This document shows positions 36,056-45,384 of a stretch of 64,000 nt of DNA, one piece after another. Source of the DNA: Cryomorpha ignava (lineage in GTDB: Bacteria; Bacteroidota; Bacteroidia; Flavobacteriales_D; Cryomorphaceae); NCBI RefSeq assembly GCF_010686655.1, contig NZ_JAAGVY010000010.1:1-64000 (forward strand). The letters run 5' to 3'. A model generated the notes under the pieces. The model was not told where the DNA came from. It saw only the letters and a list, made by a program, of their open reading frames with translations, and made no database searches. The translations under genes and the position numbers were made by a program. The stretch's first letter is position 1, and each line of letters begins with the position of its first letter.

Positions 36056-37348
36056 ATGAAACGTACTATTTCCGACCAACTTTTTGAGAAGGCTAAAACC
36101 CTGTTTCCCGGTGGTGTAAACAGTCCAGTAAGGGCATTTAAAGCCGTGGGTGGCCATCCGCTTTTTATTGAACGCGGCGAAGGAGCACATATTTACGATG
36201 CCGACGGAAATGGATTTATAGACTTTTGTTGTTCGTACGGCCCTTTAATTTTGGGTCACGCTCCTGCGGAAGTTGTTTCGGCTGTGAATGAAACGGTTAA
36301 AAAAGGAACCACTTTTGGCGCACCGACAAAATTGGAAAATGAGCTGGCAGAAATGATTATTTCCAATCACAGCTATATTGAAAAAATACGTTTTGTAAAT
36401 TCGGGTACCGAGGCAGTTATGTCTGGCGTGAGGCTTGCACGTGGATATACGGGTCGCGATAAAATCATAAAATTTGAAGGGTGCTACCACGGCCATGTTG
36501 ATTCGCTGATGGTAAATGCCGGCAGCGGTCTGGCCACGCTGGGTACCTCATCGTCGGCAGGTGTACCTGAAGCTTATGTAAAAGAAACCATTGTTCTTCC
36601 GCTTCACGACGAAGACGCTGTAAAAAAGGCTATTGAAGAATACAAAGACGATATTGCCTGCATTATTATCGAGCCGATTCCGGCAAATAATGGATTGCTG
36701 CTTCAGGATAAAAAGTTTCTTCAGTTTTTGCGCGATATCTGCACCAGCGAAGGAATTATGCTCTTTTTTGACGAGGTGATTTCCGGATTCCGGGTGGGAT
36801 TTGAAGGCGCGGCAGGACTTTACGGCATTGCTCCCGACATTATCTCTTTTGGAAAGATTATCGGTGGCGGATTGCCTGTAGGAGCTTACGGTGCCAGCAA
36901 TGAAATAATGAGTTGCGTGGCTCCCGATGGCCCTGTTTATCAGGCCGGAACCCTAAGCGGAAACCCGGTAGCCATGGCTGCAGGAAAAGCCCAGATTAAA
37001 GCCTGCCTAAGCGATGGATTTTACGAAAATCTTGAAAGAAAAGCAGCTGGATTTGCAGGTGAAATAAACGCATTCGCGGAAGCAAAAGGATATGCCTTTA
37101 AGATTTTTAGAGTAGGCTCTATTTTTTGGGTTGCCTTTACAGAAAAAGAGGCGATTGTAAGAAGCTCTGATATTGACCAAAATAGCATGGCAAATTTTAA
37201 AACACTGCACGGAGCGTTGCTTGAGCGTGGTGTTTATATCGGCCCTTCCGGATTTGAAGTCGGGTTTATTTCGCGGGCGCACTCATCAGACGATTTAAAG
37301 AAAGCGGTAGCTGCCTTTAAAGAAAGTTTGGAGATGATTTTTGGATAA
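36056..37348 (+). CDS. hemL: Glutamate-1-semialdehyde 2,1-aminomutase
   Basis: 430 residues, the usual length. Class III aminotransferase fold with the HemL-specific opening LFPGGVNSPVRAFKAVGG, substrate/PLP motifs NSGTEAVMSGVRLARG and FDEVISGFRVG, and the PLP lysine K267 in SFGKIIGGGLPVGAYG. It makes 5-aminolevulinate from glutamate-1-semialdehyde in the C5 route to tetrapyrroles. It stands alone on the plus strand, divergent from the kynurenine genes, and is followed by a repeat-rich gap. Confidence 0.97.
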   Translation: MKRTISDQLFEKAKTLFPGGVNSPVRAFKAVGGHPLFIERGEGAHIYDADGNGFIDFCCSYGPLILGHAPAEVVSAVNETVKKGTTFGAPTKLENELAEMIISNHSYIEKIRFVNSGTEAVMSGVRLARGYTGRDKIIKFEGCYHGHVDSLMVNAGSGLATLGTSSSAGVPEAYVKETIVLPLHDEDAVKKAIEEYKDDIACIIIEPIPANNGLLLQDKKFLQFLRDICTSEGIMLFFDEVISGFRVGFEGAAGLYGIAPDIISFGKIIGGGLPVGAYGASNEIMSCVAPDGPVYQAGTLSGNPVAMAAGKAQIKACLSDGFYENLERKAAGFAGEINAFAEAKGYAFKIFRVGSIFWVAFTEKEAIVRSSDIDQNSMANFKTLHGALLERGVYIGPSGFEVGFISRAHSSDDLKKAVAAFKESLEMIFG

Positions 37349-37434
37349 TAATGTTCACCTGTAAAACTCCTCTTTTCATCATGAGCCTGTTAGGGTCAAA
37401 TGTCTGTAGATTGATTAAAATATAACGTATTTTA

Positions 37435-37459
37435 CGACCCTGTGAGGTGTCGCACCTCT
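37435..37459. repeat. Dispersed repeat family B copy with perfect palindrome
   Basis: GAGGTG (37444-37449 region) and CACCTC flank TCG, forming a 6-base-pair hairpin directly after CGACCCTGT. The copy at 32319-32339 has the same left half but only part of the right arm. Confidence 0.65.
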
Positions 37460-37493
37460 TCGTACTTAACTTTTTGTTTTTTAATATGCTACA

Positions 37494-37519
37494 CCTAAAG
37501 ACCGAAGGGAATCCCTATG
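37494..37519 (+). repeat. Dispersed repeat family A copy
   Basis: Core AAGACCGAAGGGAATCC followed by CTATG. It differs from the 32251-32275 copy at only a few positions. Confidence 0.7.
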
Positions 37520-37777
37520 CGCCGCGTTGAGGCACTCGAAATGGACAGCTTCGATTTAAAGGTTTATGGAATTGAATTCTAACAACAGTTATATCGTCCT
37601 GCGATAATTTTACGTTGATAATCCACGCGAAAATCAGAATTCTATTACACGGTTACCTCGACTGCGCTCAGCACGTCACATTTATATTTATTGCCCAAGT
37701 GTCTGTAAAATCGAGTAAGAATAAATTGAAACCATTCCATTGCTAAATGACTCAATAGTATTGAATTTATACTAATC

Positions 37778-38617
37778 CTATACAGCCAACACCAACAAGC
37801 CCTGCAGCAGTATCATTCCATCTAATACAATAGAATAGTAAAGCGGAGAGCGGTGTGTTTTGCCACGGGCGACAACAAAAAAGCCGAGAGCGGAGATTCC
37901 CATCTGCATCAACATTTGCGGAAACGCGAAAAAGCCAATCAAATAATTGAAAAAGGCGAACAAAAAAGCGGCGATCATAGCCCTTTGAGCAAATTTAATG
38001 CTCCACTCTATTCCAAAAACCATGGGCAATGTGCGTTGAAATGGATAATCATCTTCCAGATCGCGCACATCGAATGGAATAGTTAAAGCCAGAATAAAGG
38101 CGCCTTGTTGCAAAGCAAATAAAATGGTGCTTAGACGGTCGTCAGCAGAATTGAGATCAACAATTTCGATAAGCGGAACGATGGTGGTGCTAAGAATCCA
38201 TGCCAAAACAATTACCCATAATTTCAGATAGGGAATTCTGCGAATTGAATAACGCTCGCCCTTATACGGAATGAACGGGTATGCGTAACCCAACGAAATG
38301 GCACCTGCCACGGCCAGACCAGCCAATTCTATAAGTGTGAGATGGAAGGCAAAAGGAATCAATCCTATTGCACCCAGAATCATCAAAATGGTTTTGCTTT
38401 TGTAAAAAACCGCCGAAGCATTTAAATCACCAATACGGCGCTGTAAGTTGTAAATGAGTAGGGTGGCAAAGAATATAAATGCCACAAGATTGTAGCTGGG
38501 CGCAACATCGTGAAAAGCATACGTAGCCAATGTGCACGCGCCGGCCGCAAAAGCGATAAAAATATTTGTTTCGCCTAACCAAAACAAAGCTCTGGAAATC
38601 GAAGATTCAGATTTCAT
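37778..38617 (-). CDS. UbiA-like membrane prenyltransferase homologue, divergent
   Basis: 279 residues with eight or nine hydrophobic segments. The layout, with a polar loop after the second segment (LLIYNLQRRIGDLNA) and a second polar loop (PFDVRDLEDDYPFQRTLPMVFG), matches the UbiA superfamily. The second Asp-rich motif (DVRDLEDD) is intact. The first, normally NDxxDxxxD, is degenerate (YNLQRRIGD) with a single Asp. UbiA proteins transfer prenyl groups to aromatic or other acceptors in the membrane; with one motif weakened, activity or substrate may differ. Its start overlaps the stop of the upstream unknown gene by one base (TAATG). Confidence 0.75.
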   Translation of the reverse strand: MKSESSISRALFWLGETNIFIAFAAGACTLATYAFHDVAPSYNLVAFIFFATLLIYNLQRRIGDLNASAVFYKSKTILMILGAIGLIPFAFHLTLIELAGLAVAGAISLGYAYPFIPYKGERYSIRRIPYLKLWVIVLAWILSTTIVPLIEIVDLNSADDRLSTILFALQQGAFILALTIPFDVRDLEDDYPFQRTLPMVFGIEWSIKFAQRAMIAAFLFAFFNYLIGFFAFPQMLMQMGISALGFFVVARGKTHRSPLYYSIVLDGMILLQGLLVLAV

Positions 38618-39372
38618 TACCTGTTATTGTCGATAATGGAGTAGGCAATAATTCCCAATACCGTTCCTATTGCACTGCCTTTCAAAGCTTCGATGGTGTT
38701 CTTGCTTCGCGCAAAAGATTCAAAACCCGATGCGTAATCTTCATTGTATTGATAAGCCTTATCAGCGATGTATCGTTCTTTGATATGAATGGTAGGGATT
38801 TTGGCGGTAAGCGCAAAAAGTGGAGGCACCGCAAGGGATACTACGCTGGTTTTGAGCGCATACCCCGTAATTGCTCCGGTAGCCAAGCCGCCATAAAACC
38901 AACCTTTTCCTGTTACAGCATTCCGCGCATCGCGCTCGCCGTAAACGAAAGCACGCATTTGGTCTTCTCTTAAGTAATTCCCCATCGGTTCGTCAAAAAA
39001 GTAATATACCTTTTCATCGCCCGATGGATAGGTTACCGAAAACACATCTTCGCGATCTATGCCACCATTTTTCAAAACAATAGGAATCGCTTCTGCCTTG
39101 GGAGTAGAGAAATTGGGATTAAACAACACACCTTGCTTGCGAGCGGCCTTGATATTCATGCGTTCCTTTTTAAAAAAATTCTTGTCATACTTATACTGAA
39201 GGGGTACGTACGAAGTATCATTTAAATCGTACACTTCCAGCCTCTTGCCATTCATAAACAGGAGCTCTGCCGGTTTTTGAGCCAAAAGACCGAATGGCGT
39301 AAAAAGAATCAGAAAAAGAAATAATCTCAACAGGGTAAAATTAGGAGTCAAAGATAGATTGAAAATGGCCAA
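38617..39372 (-). CDS. Exported protein with C-terminal membrane segments, function unknown
   Basis: 251 residues. A hydrophobic signal ([19 protein letters not shown]) preceded by a polar 13-residue leader; no later ATG gives a better start. The middle is a soluble domain ([36 protein letters not shown]) like the short beta domains of Bacteroidota envelope proteins. The C-terminal part has two glycine-rich hydrophobic stretches ([30 protein letters not shown]), possible glycine-zipper helices. Translationally coupled to the UbiA-like gene. No family assigned. Confidence 0.72.
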   Translation of the reverse strand: MAIFNLSLTPNFTLLRLFLFLILFTPFGLLAQKPAELLFMNGKRLEVYDLNDTSYVPLQYKYDKNFFKKERMNIKAARKQGVLFNPNFSTPKAEAIPIVLKNGGIDREDVFSVTYPSGDEKVYYFFDEPMGNYLREDQMRAFVYGERDARNAVTGKGWFYGGLATGAITGYALKTSVVSLAVPPLFALTAKIPTIHIKERYIADKAYQYNEDYASGFESFARSKNTIEALKGSAIGTVLGIIAYSIIDNNR

Positions 39373-39406
39373 TTCAAAATTGGATTTCCAAGATTTCAGA
39401 TGGAAG

Positions 39407-39414
39407 CAAAAATA
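39407..39414 (-). promoter_or_regulatory. Candidate -7 element for the 39372 minus-strand gene
   Basis: On the minus strand TATTTTTG matches TAnnTTTG exactly, 34 bases before the ATG. It lies back to back with the gcvP promoter elements. Confidence 0.35.
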
Positions 39415-39417
39415 ATG

Positions 39418-39445
39418 TTTGTGATATCATTTGTATGTATATTTG
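39418..39445 (+). promoter_or_regulatory. Candidate gcvP promoter
   Basis: TTTG at 39418-39421 as -33, a 16-base spacer, and TATATTTG at 39438-39445 as -7. The spacer is one base shorter than the usual 17-23. Transcription would start near 39452, giving a leader of about 28 bases before the ATG at 39480. Confidence 0.5.
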
Positions 39446-39471
39446 CGGCTTTAAAAAACAAGGTAAAGCCG
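39446..39471 (+). promoter_or_regulatory. Inverted repeat in the gcvP leader
   Basis: CGGCTTTA (39446-39453) and TAAAGCCG (39464-39471) are perfect inverted arms separated by 10 bases, beginning right after the -7 element and ending 8 bases before the ATG. It could be an operator for a dimeric repressor or an RNA hairpin covering the start. No T run follows, so it is not a terminator. Confidence 0.45.
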
Positions 39472-39479
39472 AATATATT

Positions 39480-42359
39480 ATGCCACTAAGAGATTTTCCA
39501 AAAAGACATATCGGACCGCGCGAAGCAGATGCGGAGCAAATGCTGAACGACATGGGTTACAGCACTATGGATGAGTTAATTGACAAAACCATTCCGGCGC
39601 AGATCCGCTTAAAGAAACCACTTGACTTACCGGGTTCGCGCAGCGAGCACTGGTACCTGCGCGAATTGGAAAAAATGGCAGCGAAGAATAAGCTATTTCG
39701 CACGTATATAGGCATGGGTTACAACAACACCATTGTGCCGCCTGCTATTCAGCGCAATGTGCTTGAAAATCCGGGATGGTACACGGCCTACACTCCTTAC
39801 CAAAGTGAAATTGCACAAGGCCGTCTGGAGGCGTTGCTCAACTTTCAAACCATGGTAATGGATCTTACTAAAATGGAAATGGCCAATGCATCGCTTCTCG
39901 ATGAGGCTACTGCCGCTGCCGAGGCTATGAATATGTTTTATGCATTGCGCAGCCGCGAAGCACAAAAAAACGGAGCCAATAAGTTTTTCGTTTCGGCACA
40001 GTGTTATCCACAGACGATAGATGTATTGCGCACGCGAGCAGTACCAATGGGTATAGAGCTTATTTTGGGAGATCACACCAATTTTAATTTTAATGATAAA
40101 GTATTTGGAGCCATTGTACAATACCCTGATTCAACAGGTAATGCGGCAGATTACAGAAAATTTGTAGAAGAAGCCCACTCAAATAATACGCTTGTAGCCG
40201 TAGCAACAGATTTAATGAGCCTGGCTCTTTTGACTCCTCCTGGAGAGTGGGGTGCCGATGCCGTATTGGGAAACAGTCAGCGCTTTGGCGTTCCTATGGG
40301 TTTTGGCGGACCTCACGCAGCATTTTTTGCTACCCGCGAAACTTATAAAAGGCATCTTCCCGGACGTATTGTAGGTGTTTCTACTGACAGACATGGTGCA
40401 GCGGCCTTTAGACTTGCATTGCAAACCCGCGAGCAACATATAAAACGAGATAAAGCGACTTCTAATATCTGTACTGCCCAAGCCTTGCTTGCCATTATGG
40501 CTTCTATGTACGCCGTATATCACGGTCCTGATGGAATTCGCACAATTGCCCAAGACATTCACAATAAAACAGTGCGTCTGGCTCAAGGGATAAAATCTCT
40601 TGGCTATAAAATTGACAATGATGTATATTTTGACACCTTATTTGTAGAACTTCCCGAAGGGATTACCAAAGTACGTATTGAAGAATTGTCGGAGGCGAAA
40701 GAAATCAATCTGCGCTATTACAATTCAAATCACATTGGCGTAAGCCTTGACGAAACAATTAGCAGACAAGATTTTGAAGATCTCTTTGCCGTATTTGTAG
40801 AAGCTGCAAAGACCCCTGATTCATCGCCTGAAATTTCAACTGAAATTGATTCTCCGATCAAAGGATTTTTTGAACGCGAGTCGAGATTTATGGAGCATCC
40901 TGTATTTAACAGCTTCCATAGCGAAACCGAATTAATGCGTTATATCAAGCGATTGGAAAATAAAGACCTCTCGCTTACCCACAGCATGATTTCGCTCGGT
41001 TCATGCACTATGAAATTAAATGCCGCGAGTGAGCTTATGCCAATTACCTGGCCGGAGTGGGCTAATATTCATCCTTTTGCACCGCCATCGCAAACGGCAG
41101 GCTACCGCCAAATGTTTGAGGAGTTAAAGCGTATGCTTTGCGAAATTACCGGTTTTGCGGGTATGTCTTTGCAGCCAAATAGTGGCGCTCAAGGCGAATA
41201 CGCAGGACTGATGGTTATTCGCAATTACCACATAAGCCGGGGCGAAGGTCACAGAAATATTGCCTTGATACCCAGCAGTGCACATGGCACAAATCCTGCA
41301 AGCGCCGTAATGGCCGGGATGGAGGTCGTGGTAGTAAAATGCGATGAACACGGAAATATTGATGTGGAAGATCTGCAGGCAAAGGCAGAAAAACACGCAT
41401 TACACCTTTCGGCATTGATGGTAACTTACCCATCTACCCACGGTGTATTTGAAGAGCGCATTATGGAAATGAACGCCATTATTCATGAAAATGGCGGACA
41501 AGTGTATATGGACGGTGCCAATATGAACGCCCAGGTAGGATTGACAAATCCAGGAATTATTGGTGCAGATGTATGCCATTTAAATCTCCACAAAACCTTT
41601 GCGATACCTCATGGAGGTGGTGGTCCCGGTATGGGCCCCATCGGCGTAGCAGCCCATTTGGTACCTTTCCTTCCCGGGCACAGCATTGTAGAAACCGGAG
41701 GTGTGCACAATACCACCGCTGTAAGCGCAGCACCGTGGGGAAGTGCCCTCATATTGCTTGTATCTTATGGCTATATTAAAATGCTTGGCGGTTATGGCGT
41801 AACACTTGCAACAAAGTATGCCATTCTGAATGCTAACTACATTAAAATGCGCCTTCAGAAGCATTACCCCGTTCTCTATTCAGGCAAAAACAAAACAGTA
41901 GCCCACGAAATGATTCTTGATTGCCGACCATTTAAACAAATGGGTATAGAGGTGCAAGATCTTGCGAAAAGGCTTATCGACTATGGTTTCCACGCACCAA
42001 CTGTTTCATTTCCTGTTGCCGGTACGCTGATGATTGAGCCTACTGAAAGTGAATCGAAACAGGAATTAGACCGCTTTTGCGATGCTATGATTTCTATTCG
42101 GCAGGAAATAGATGAAGTAGAAAAGGAGATTTATCCAAAGAATGATAATGTATTGGTTAATGCGCCACACACAGCGGTTGAGGCTACTGCCGATAAATGG
42201 GAACACCCCTACTCGCGTGAAAAAGCAGTGTTTCCATTGCCCTACACCAGAGCATCTAAATTCTGGGCTCCGGTAGGAAGAGTAGATAATGCTTATGGCG
42301 ATAGAAACCTGATGTGCTCATGCCCTCCTATTGATGAGTATGAAGATTTGCTTATCTAA
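39480..42359 (+). CDS. gcvP: Glycine dehydrogenase (decarboxylating), P protein
   Basis: 959 residues from the ATG at 39480 ([13 protein letters not shown]); the frame extends 15 codons upstream but those overlap the leader hairpin. It is the long, single-chain form with both halves fused. The N-terminal half has the conserved RHIGP and [11 protein letters not shown]; the C-terminal half has [10 protein letters not shown] and the PLP lysine K705 in [23 protein letters not shown]. It decarboxylates glycine and passes the aminomethyl group to H protein. No gcvT or gcvH gene lies nearby, so the system is split in this genome. Confidence 0.97.
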   Translation: MPLRDFPKRHIGPREADAEQMLNDMGYSTMDELIDKTIPAQIRLKKPLDLPGSRSEHWYLRELEKMAAKNKLFRTYIGMGYNNTIVPPAIQRNVLENPGWYTAYTPYQSEIAQGRLEALLNFQTMVMDLTKMEMANASLLDEATAAAEAMNMFYALRSREAQKNGANKFFVSAQCYPQTIDVLRTRAVPMGIELILGDHTNFNFNDKVFGAIVQYPDSTGNAADYRKFVEEAHSNNTLVAVATDLMSLALLTPPGEWGADAVLGNSQRFGVPMGFGGPHAAFFATRETYKRHLPGRIVGVSTDRHGAAAFRLALQTREQHIKRDKATSNICTAQALLAIMASMYAVYHGPDGIRTIAQDIHNKTVRLAQGIKSLGYKIDNDVYFDTLFVELPEGITKVRIEELSEAKEINLRYYNSNHIGVSLDETISRQDFEDLFAVFVEAAKTPDSSPEISTEIDSPIKGFFERESRFMEHPVFNSFHSETELMRYIKRLENKDLSLTHSMISLGSCTMKLNAASELMPITWPEWANIHPFAPPSQTAGYRQMFEELKRMLCEITGFAGMSLQPNSGAQGEYAGLMVIRNYHISRGEGHRNIALIPSSAHGTNPASAVMAGMEVVVVKCDEHGNIDVEDLQAKAEKHALHLSALMVTYPSTHGVFEERIMEMNAIIHENGGQVYMDGANMNAQVGLTNPGIIGADVCHLNLHKTFAIPHGGGGPGMGPIGVAAHLVPFLPGHSIVETGGVHNTTAVSAAPWGSALILLVSYGYIKMLGGYGVTLATKYAILNANYIKMRLQKHYPVLYSGKNKTVAHEMILDCRPFKQMGIEVQDLAKRLIDYGFHAPTVSFPVAGTLMIEPTESESKQELDRFCDAMISIRQEIDEVEKEIYPKNDNVLVNAPHTAVEATADKWEHPYSREKAVFPLPYTRASKFWAPVGRVDNAYGDRNLMCSCPPIDEYEDLLI

Positions 42360-42367
42360 TCGAATCG

Positions 42368-42409
42368 TTTCAGATTTCAGAGTGTTGATTTCAGATTTCA
42401 GAGTGTTGA
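42368..42409. repeat. 21-base tandem repeat, two perfect copies
   Basis: TTTCAGATTTCAGAGTGTTG plus A, copies at 42368-42388 and 42389-42409, then a partial third copy TTTCAGA. The same GATTTCAGATTTCAG text recurs at about 42562 and at 54570-54590. Confidence 0.85.
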
Positions 42410-42870
42410 TTTCAGAATTAGGATTTAGAATTCGAAAATTGCCATCACTGAGTTAATCAAAAGTGCAAAACATGCTGAATTAACTCTTGAAACTCTAATT
42501 TGTGTGCGGGATTCCCTTTCGACCTTTTGGGAGTGCGTACGTAAGGGCTAGGGCGCGGGAGGATTCAGATTTCAGATTATTCCCTACTGTCATGAGATCC
42601 CTGAGTTTAGGATTTAACAAGAACTTGAAGCTTCCGGGTTAGCTTGCAGTTAAACTGTCGGATGGATTACAAGAAGGTGCAAATTTAAGATTAGGGTACA
42701 CGACTTGCGGAGAGTGTTTGATTTAAAAACTTCATTGTCAACTACTTAAATCTATATTTAAACCAAATCAATGCCTTAAAATCAAATAAATACTGGATTT
42801 TATCGCTTCATAATATTCTAATTTCGCATTTAGGAAATGCATAATGTGAAAAATTGCTATCAGAATACCC

Positions 42871-42900
42871 TTGCCAGTTCGGTATTAATATATACTTTTA
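42871..42900 (+). promoter_or_regulatory. Candidate promoter of the 706-residue T9SS gene
   Basis: TTG at 42871-42873 as -33, a 19-base spacer, and TACTTTTA at 42893-42900, seven of eight matches to TAnnTTTG. The leader to the ATG at 42931 would be about 24 bases. Confidence 0.5.
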
Positions 42901-42930
42901 GGCTTCTTAACACAAAAAACAAAAATCAAT

Positions 42931-45051
42931 ATGAAAAAACTGTACACATTAAGTATAGCTCTGTCAATGGTTGCTTTTGGAACGCAATCGTTTGCACAGG
43001 TAAACAAAACAGTGAAATTTGCTCCTGAGTATCCGGATGCAGAGCGCACTGTAGCAACAGACAATCAAGTAGTAAAAGGCAATCTTGACACTAAATCTAC
43101 AGACGCAATAGTATTTTGGTCTGAAGATTTCAGCAATGGATTTGACGGACAAGGTGACAATGGCGCCTGGAATTTCGATTTGGACAATGGTGAGCTGTGG
43201 TTTCAAACATTCCCTGCTGATCAGCCAAATGGTTATGATCCTGACGCGCCACTTGTTGGTCAGCCAGCTTATCAAGATGCCCTATCAAGTTTCTATGGTG
43301 GTGCTGAGGTAAACTCACCAACACGCGATAATGGATTCATGATGATTGACGCTACCCGTTGGGATAATTCCGGTGGTGCTGAAATTATTTCAGCTCTTGT
43401 TTCTCCTTCAATTGACCTTAGCGGTCAAGGCATTACCAACGCAAACCTTGTATTTTATCAGCGACTACGTATGTGCTGTGCAGGTAGCGGACTGGTTGCC
43501 AATGCTGAAGTAAGTGTTGATGGTGGTGTTACTTGGGTTCCTTACGATGTTTTCTATCCATACGGAAGTACGAATGACAATATCAATCAGGAAATCAGAA
43601 TTGATATCTCTGAAACGCTTCAGGGTGCAATAACCCTTGATAACGTTAAGGTTCGTTTCTTATGGGCCGGCGCTCAAACAGACTACTTCTGGCAAATTGA
43701 TGACGTATCTATTCAAGAACTTGAAGACAATGATCTTCAAGCCGGAGCTACATGGTATAACAACCACTCTACCGGATATACCGATTACAATGAAGGTCTT
43801 TTAAATGGTGAAGAATATCTTCGCACATTTGAGAATTCAAGAACCCCTATTTATTTTGCACGTCCACTTACTTTTGGAATGGTCGTAACGAATAATGGTT
43901 TTGAAACACAAACTGGTGTTCAGGTTGTAGTTACAGGAATTAAGCCTGATGGTTCTACTTTCCCCATAGGCGCAACTGAGTCTATTAACATGCCTTACGG
44001 TATGACAGATACAATTAATTTAGAGCCCACTTCAATTCCGGATCTTGAAACAGGTCTGTATCGATTTGCTTATACTGTTATTCAAAATGAAGCAGACTCA
44101 CGACCTATGGATAACGTAGGTGATACAACTGCAACGCGCTTTACTGATGAGAGCAGTGCATTTGATTACTTTTCTATTATGCAAAACACGAGAAATGTTA
44201 ACGGTGGAAGATATCCATTCGCCGATAATATTATTTGGTCAACAGCATACTCTTTTCCAGAAGTAGCCGAAGGTGTAGGGCCTAAAGCTATTACTCACGT
44301 TGAGGCGGTATTTATGTTCACAGGACCAACTTTTGCTCCAACAGTTGTTGGTACAACAGTATATTTCAACGTTCGTAAAGGTTCACTTATAGACGAAGAT
44401 CCAGATGTTCCGGAATCACTTACCACTGTTGAATTTGGTAATGACCCGCTAAACTACGAAGGAATTGATATTGAGTTTACGATTACTGAAGACGATATTT
44501 GGTACACAGCTGACGGTATAGCAGCGTACCACTATGCTTCTTTTGAGTTGCCTACTCCTGTTCTTATAGAGCCAAATACAGCCTACCAGGCAGAGGTTAG
44601 AATTCCATTCGGAAATGCGGTTTACGTTCCGGTATCTTCACCAGAGGAAGAATTGGGATCGCTTGTTTATCTTTTCAATTACAACGCCAACGCTCCAGGC
44701 TGGTATGGTTTGGGTGATGCAGTAATGCCGCTTCGTTTTAGAGTTGCAGATCCTGTTACCATAAATGTTGATGAGATTACTTACGAAACAGGAATTTCTT
44801 TGGTACAGAACTATCCGAATCCTTTTACAGATGTAACAAGAATTCAGTATAGTATTGACAAAGCTGATAATGTAAAACTTGAAGTAAGAGACATTTCAGG
44901 AAAACTTGTATTCGAAAAAGATATGGGTACAGTTCCTGCAGGTATGCCACAAAGCTATGAGCTTCAAAGAGGTAACCTTGCTCCAGGTATGTACACATAC
45001 AGCATTGTAACTTCAGAATACCAGGTTTCACGTAAACTTACAGTTCAGTAA
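42931..45051 (+). CDS. Large T9SS cargo protein with type A sorting domain
   Basis: 706 residues with signal peptide (MKKLYTLSIALSMVAFGTQSFAQ). The N-terminal half contains a jelly-roll-like domain (about 55-265; WSEDFSNGF, GFMMIDATRW, ISALVSPSIDLSG, YFWQIDDVSIQ) similar to MAM/concanavalin-like domains of Bacteroidota secreted proteins. Then follow Ig-like strands (DLQAGATWYNN, VTNNGFETQTGVQV) and a further beta domain (about 410-610). The C-terminal 80 residues (SLVQNYPNPFTDVTRIQYSI, LAPGMYTYSI, SRKLTVQ) are a type A sorting domain. A near-consensus promoter and a strong terminator frame it as a single, probably well expressed gene. Confidence 0.88.
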   Translation: MKKLYTLSIALSMVAFGTQSFAQVNKTVKFAPEYPDAERTVATDNQVVKGNLDTKSTDAIVFWSEDFSNGFDGQGDNGAWNFDLDNGELWFQTFPADQPNGYDPDAPLVGQPAYQDALSSFYGGAEVNSPTRDNGFMMIDATRWDNSGGAEIISALVSPSIDLSGQGITNANLVFYQRLRMCCAGSGLVANAEVSVDGGVTWVPYDVFYPYGSTNDNINQEIRIDISETLQGAITLDNVKVRFLWAGAQTDYFWQIDDVSIQELEDNDLQAGATWYNNHSTGYTDYNEGLLNGEEYLRTFENSRTPIYFARPLTFGMVVTNNGFETQTGVQVVVTGIKPDGSTFPIGATESINMPYGMTDTINLEPTSIPDLETGLYRFAYTVIQNEADSRPMDNVGDTTATRFTDESSAFDYFSIMQNTRNVNGGRYPFADNIIWSTAYSFPEVAEGVGPKAITHVEAVFMFTGPTFAPTVVGTTVYFNVRKGSLIDEDPDVPESLTTVEFGNDPLNYEGIDIEFTITEDDIWYTADGIAAYHYASFELPTPVLIEPNTAYQAEVRIPFGNAVYVPVSSPEEELGSLVYLFNYNANAPGWYGLGDAVMPLRFRVADPVTINVDEITYETGISLVQNYPNPFTDVTRIQYSIDKADNVKLEVRDISGKLVFEKDMGTVPAGMPQSYELQRGNLAPGMYTYSIVTSEYQVSRKLTVQ

Positions 45052-45077
45052 GCAAACGTAAATCTCAAATATTTAAA

Positions 45078-45107
45078 CCCCTCGGCGCTTGCGTTGAGGG
45101 GTTTTTT
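45078..45107 (+). terminator. Intrinsic terminator after the T9SS gene
   Basis: CCCCTC (45078-45083) pairs with GAGGGG (45096-45101), extended by G-U and GC pairs inside, followed by TTTTTT (45102-45107). It lies 27 bases after the stop codon. Confidence 0.85.
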
Positions 45108-45384
45108 ACGTGCTTTAGTTTAGGAGGTCATACGGCTCGTAAAATCAGATGTGCATTCCCAAAAAAAAGTCAGACCGGCTTATCTATACCTGCCCCTTGC
45201 GCAAAAACAAATAGAATTATCACATGTGATACAATACACCCTATCAACTTCAATATCTGTACTTTGGAATATATGGAGACATATTATCCCACGTAAATAT
45301 TTTAAATTTCTTTTCCGATATTGAATCTTTGCCTTTACATTCACAAATATCAATTGAAACTTGATTATAAAAACAGAATTAACA
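45108..45384. other. Leader region of the SDR-led gene series
   Basis: No gene. It holds the palindrome at 45218-45231 and weak -7-like sequences (TACTTTG near 45262-45270; AATCTTTG at 45324-45331). With the terminator upstream, any promoter for the following gene series must lie here. Confidence 0.5.
45218..45231. promoter_or_regulatory. Perfect 14-base palindrome, candidate operator
   Basis: TATCACATGTGATA is its own reverse complement. It lies about 150 bases before the SDR start and upstream of the weak -7 candidates. A dimeric regulator such as a TetR- or CRP-type protein could bind; no regulator gene is adjacent. Confidence 0.4.

Larger units (their letters stand above)
37349..37777. 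other. Repeat-rich intergenic region
   Basis: No supported gene. Holds a family B palindrome (37435-37459), a family A copy (37494-37519) and the reverse complement of the GAGCGCAGTCGA motif (37656-37678). The rest is AT-rich without an evident terminator for hemL or for the UbiA-like gene, whose 3' end also faces this gap. Confidence 0.6.
42360..42930. other. Intergenic region with tandem and dispersed repeats
   Basis: No supported gene. Contains the 21-base tandem repeat (42368-42409), a family A-like segment with GGGAGTGCGTA (about 42507-42550), another GATTTCAGATT fragment (42562-42580), and an AT-rich promoter region before the T9SS gene. No clear gcvP terminator. Confidence 0.6.

Noticed and set aside
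39373-39479. Glycine riboswitch before gcvP
   Set aside because: The predicted leader is about 28 bases and lacks the conserved aptamer helices; only a simple inverted repeat is present.
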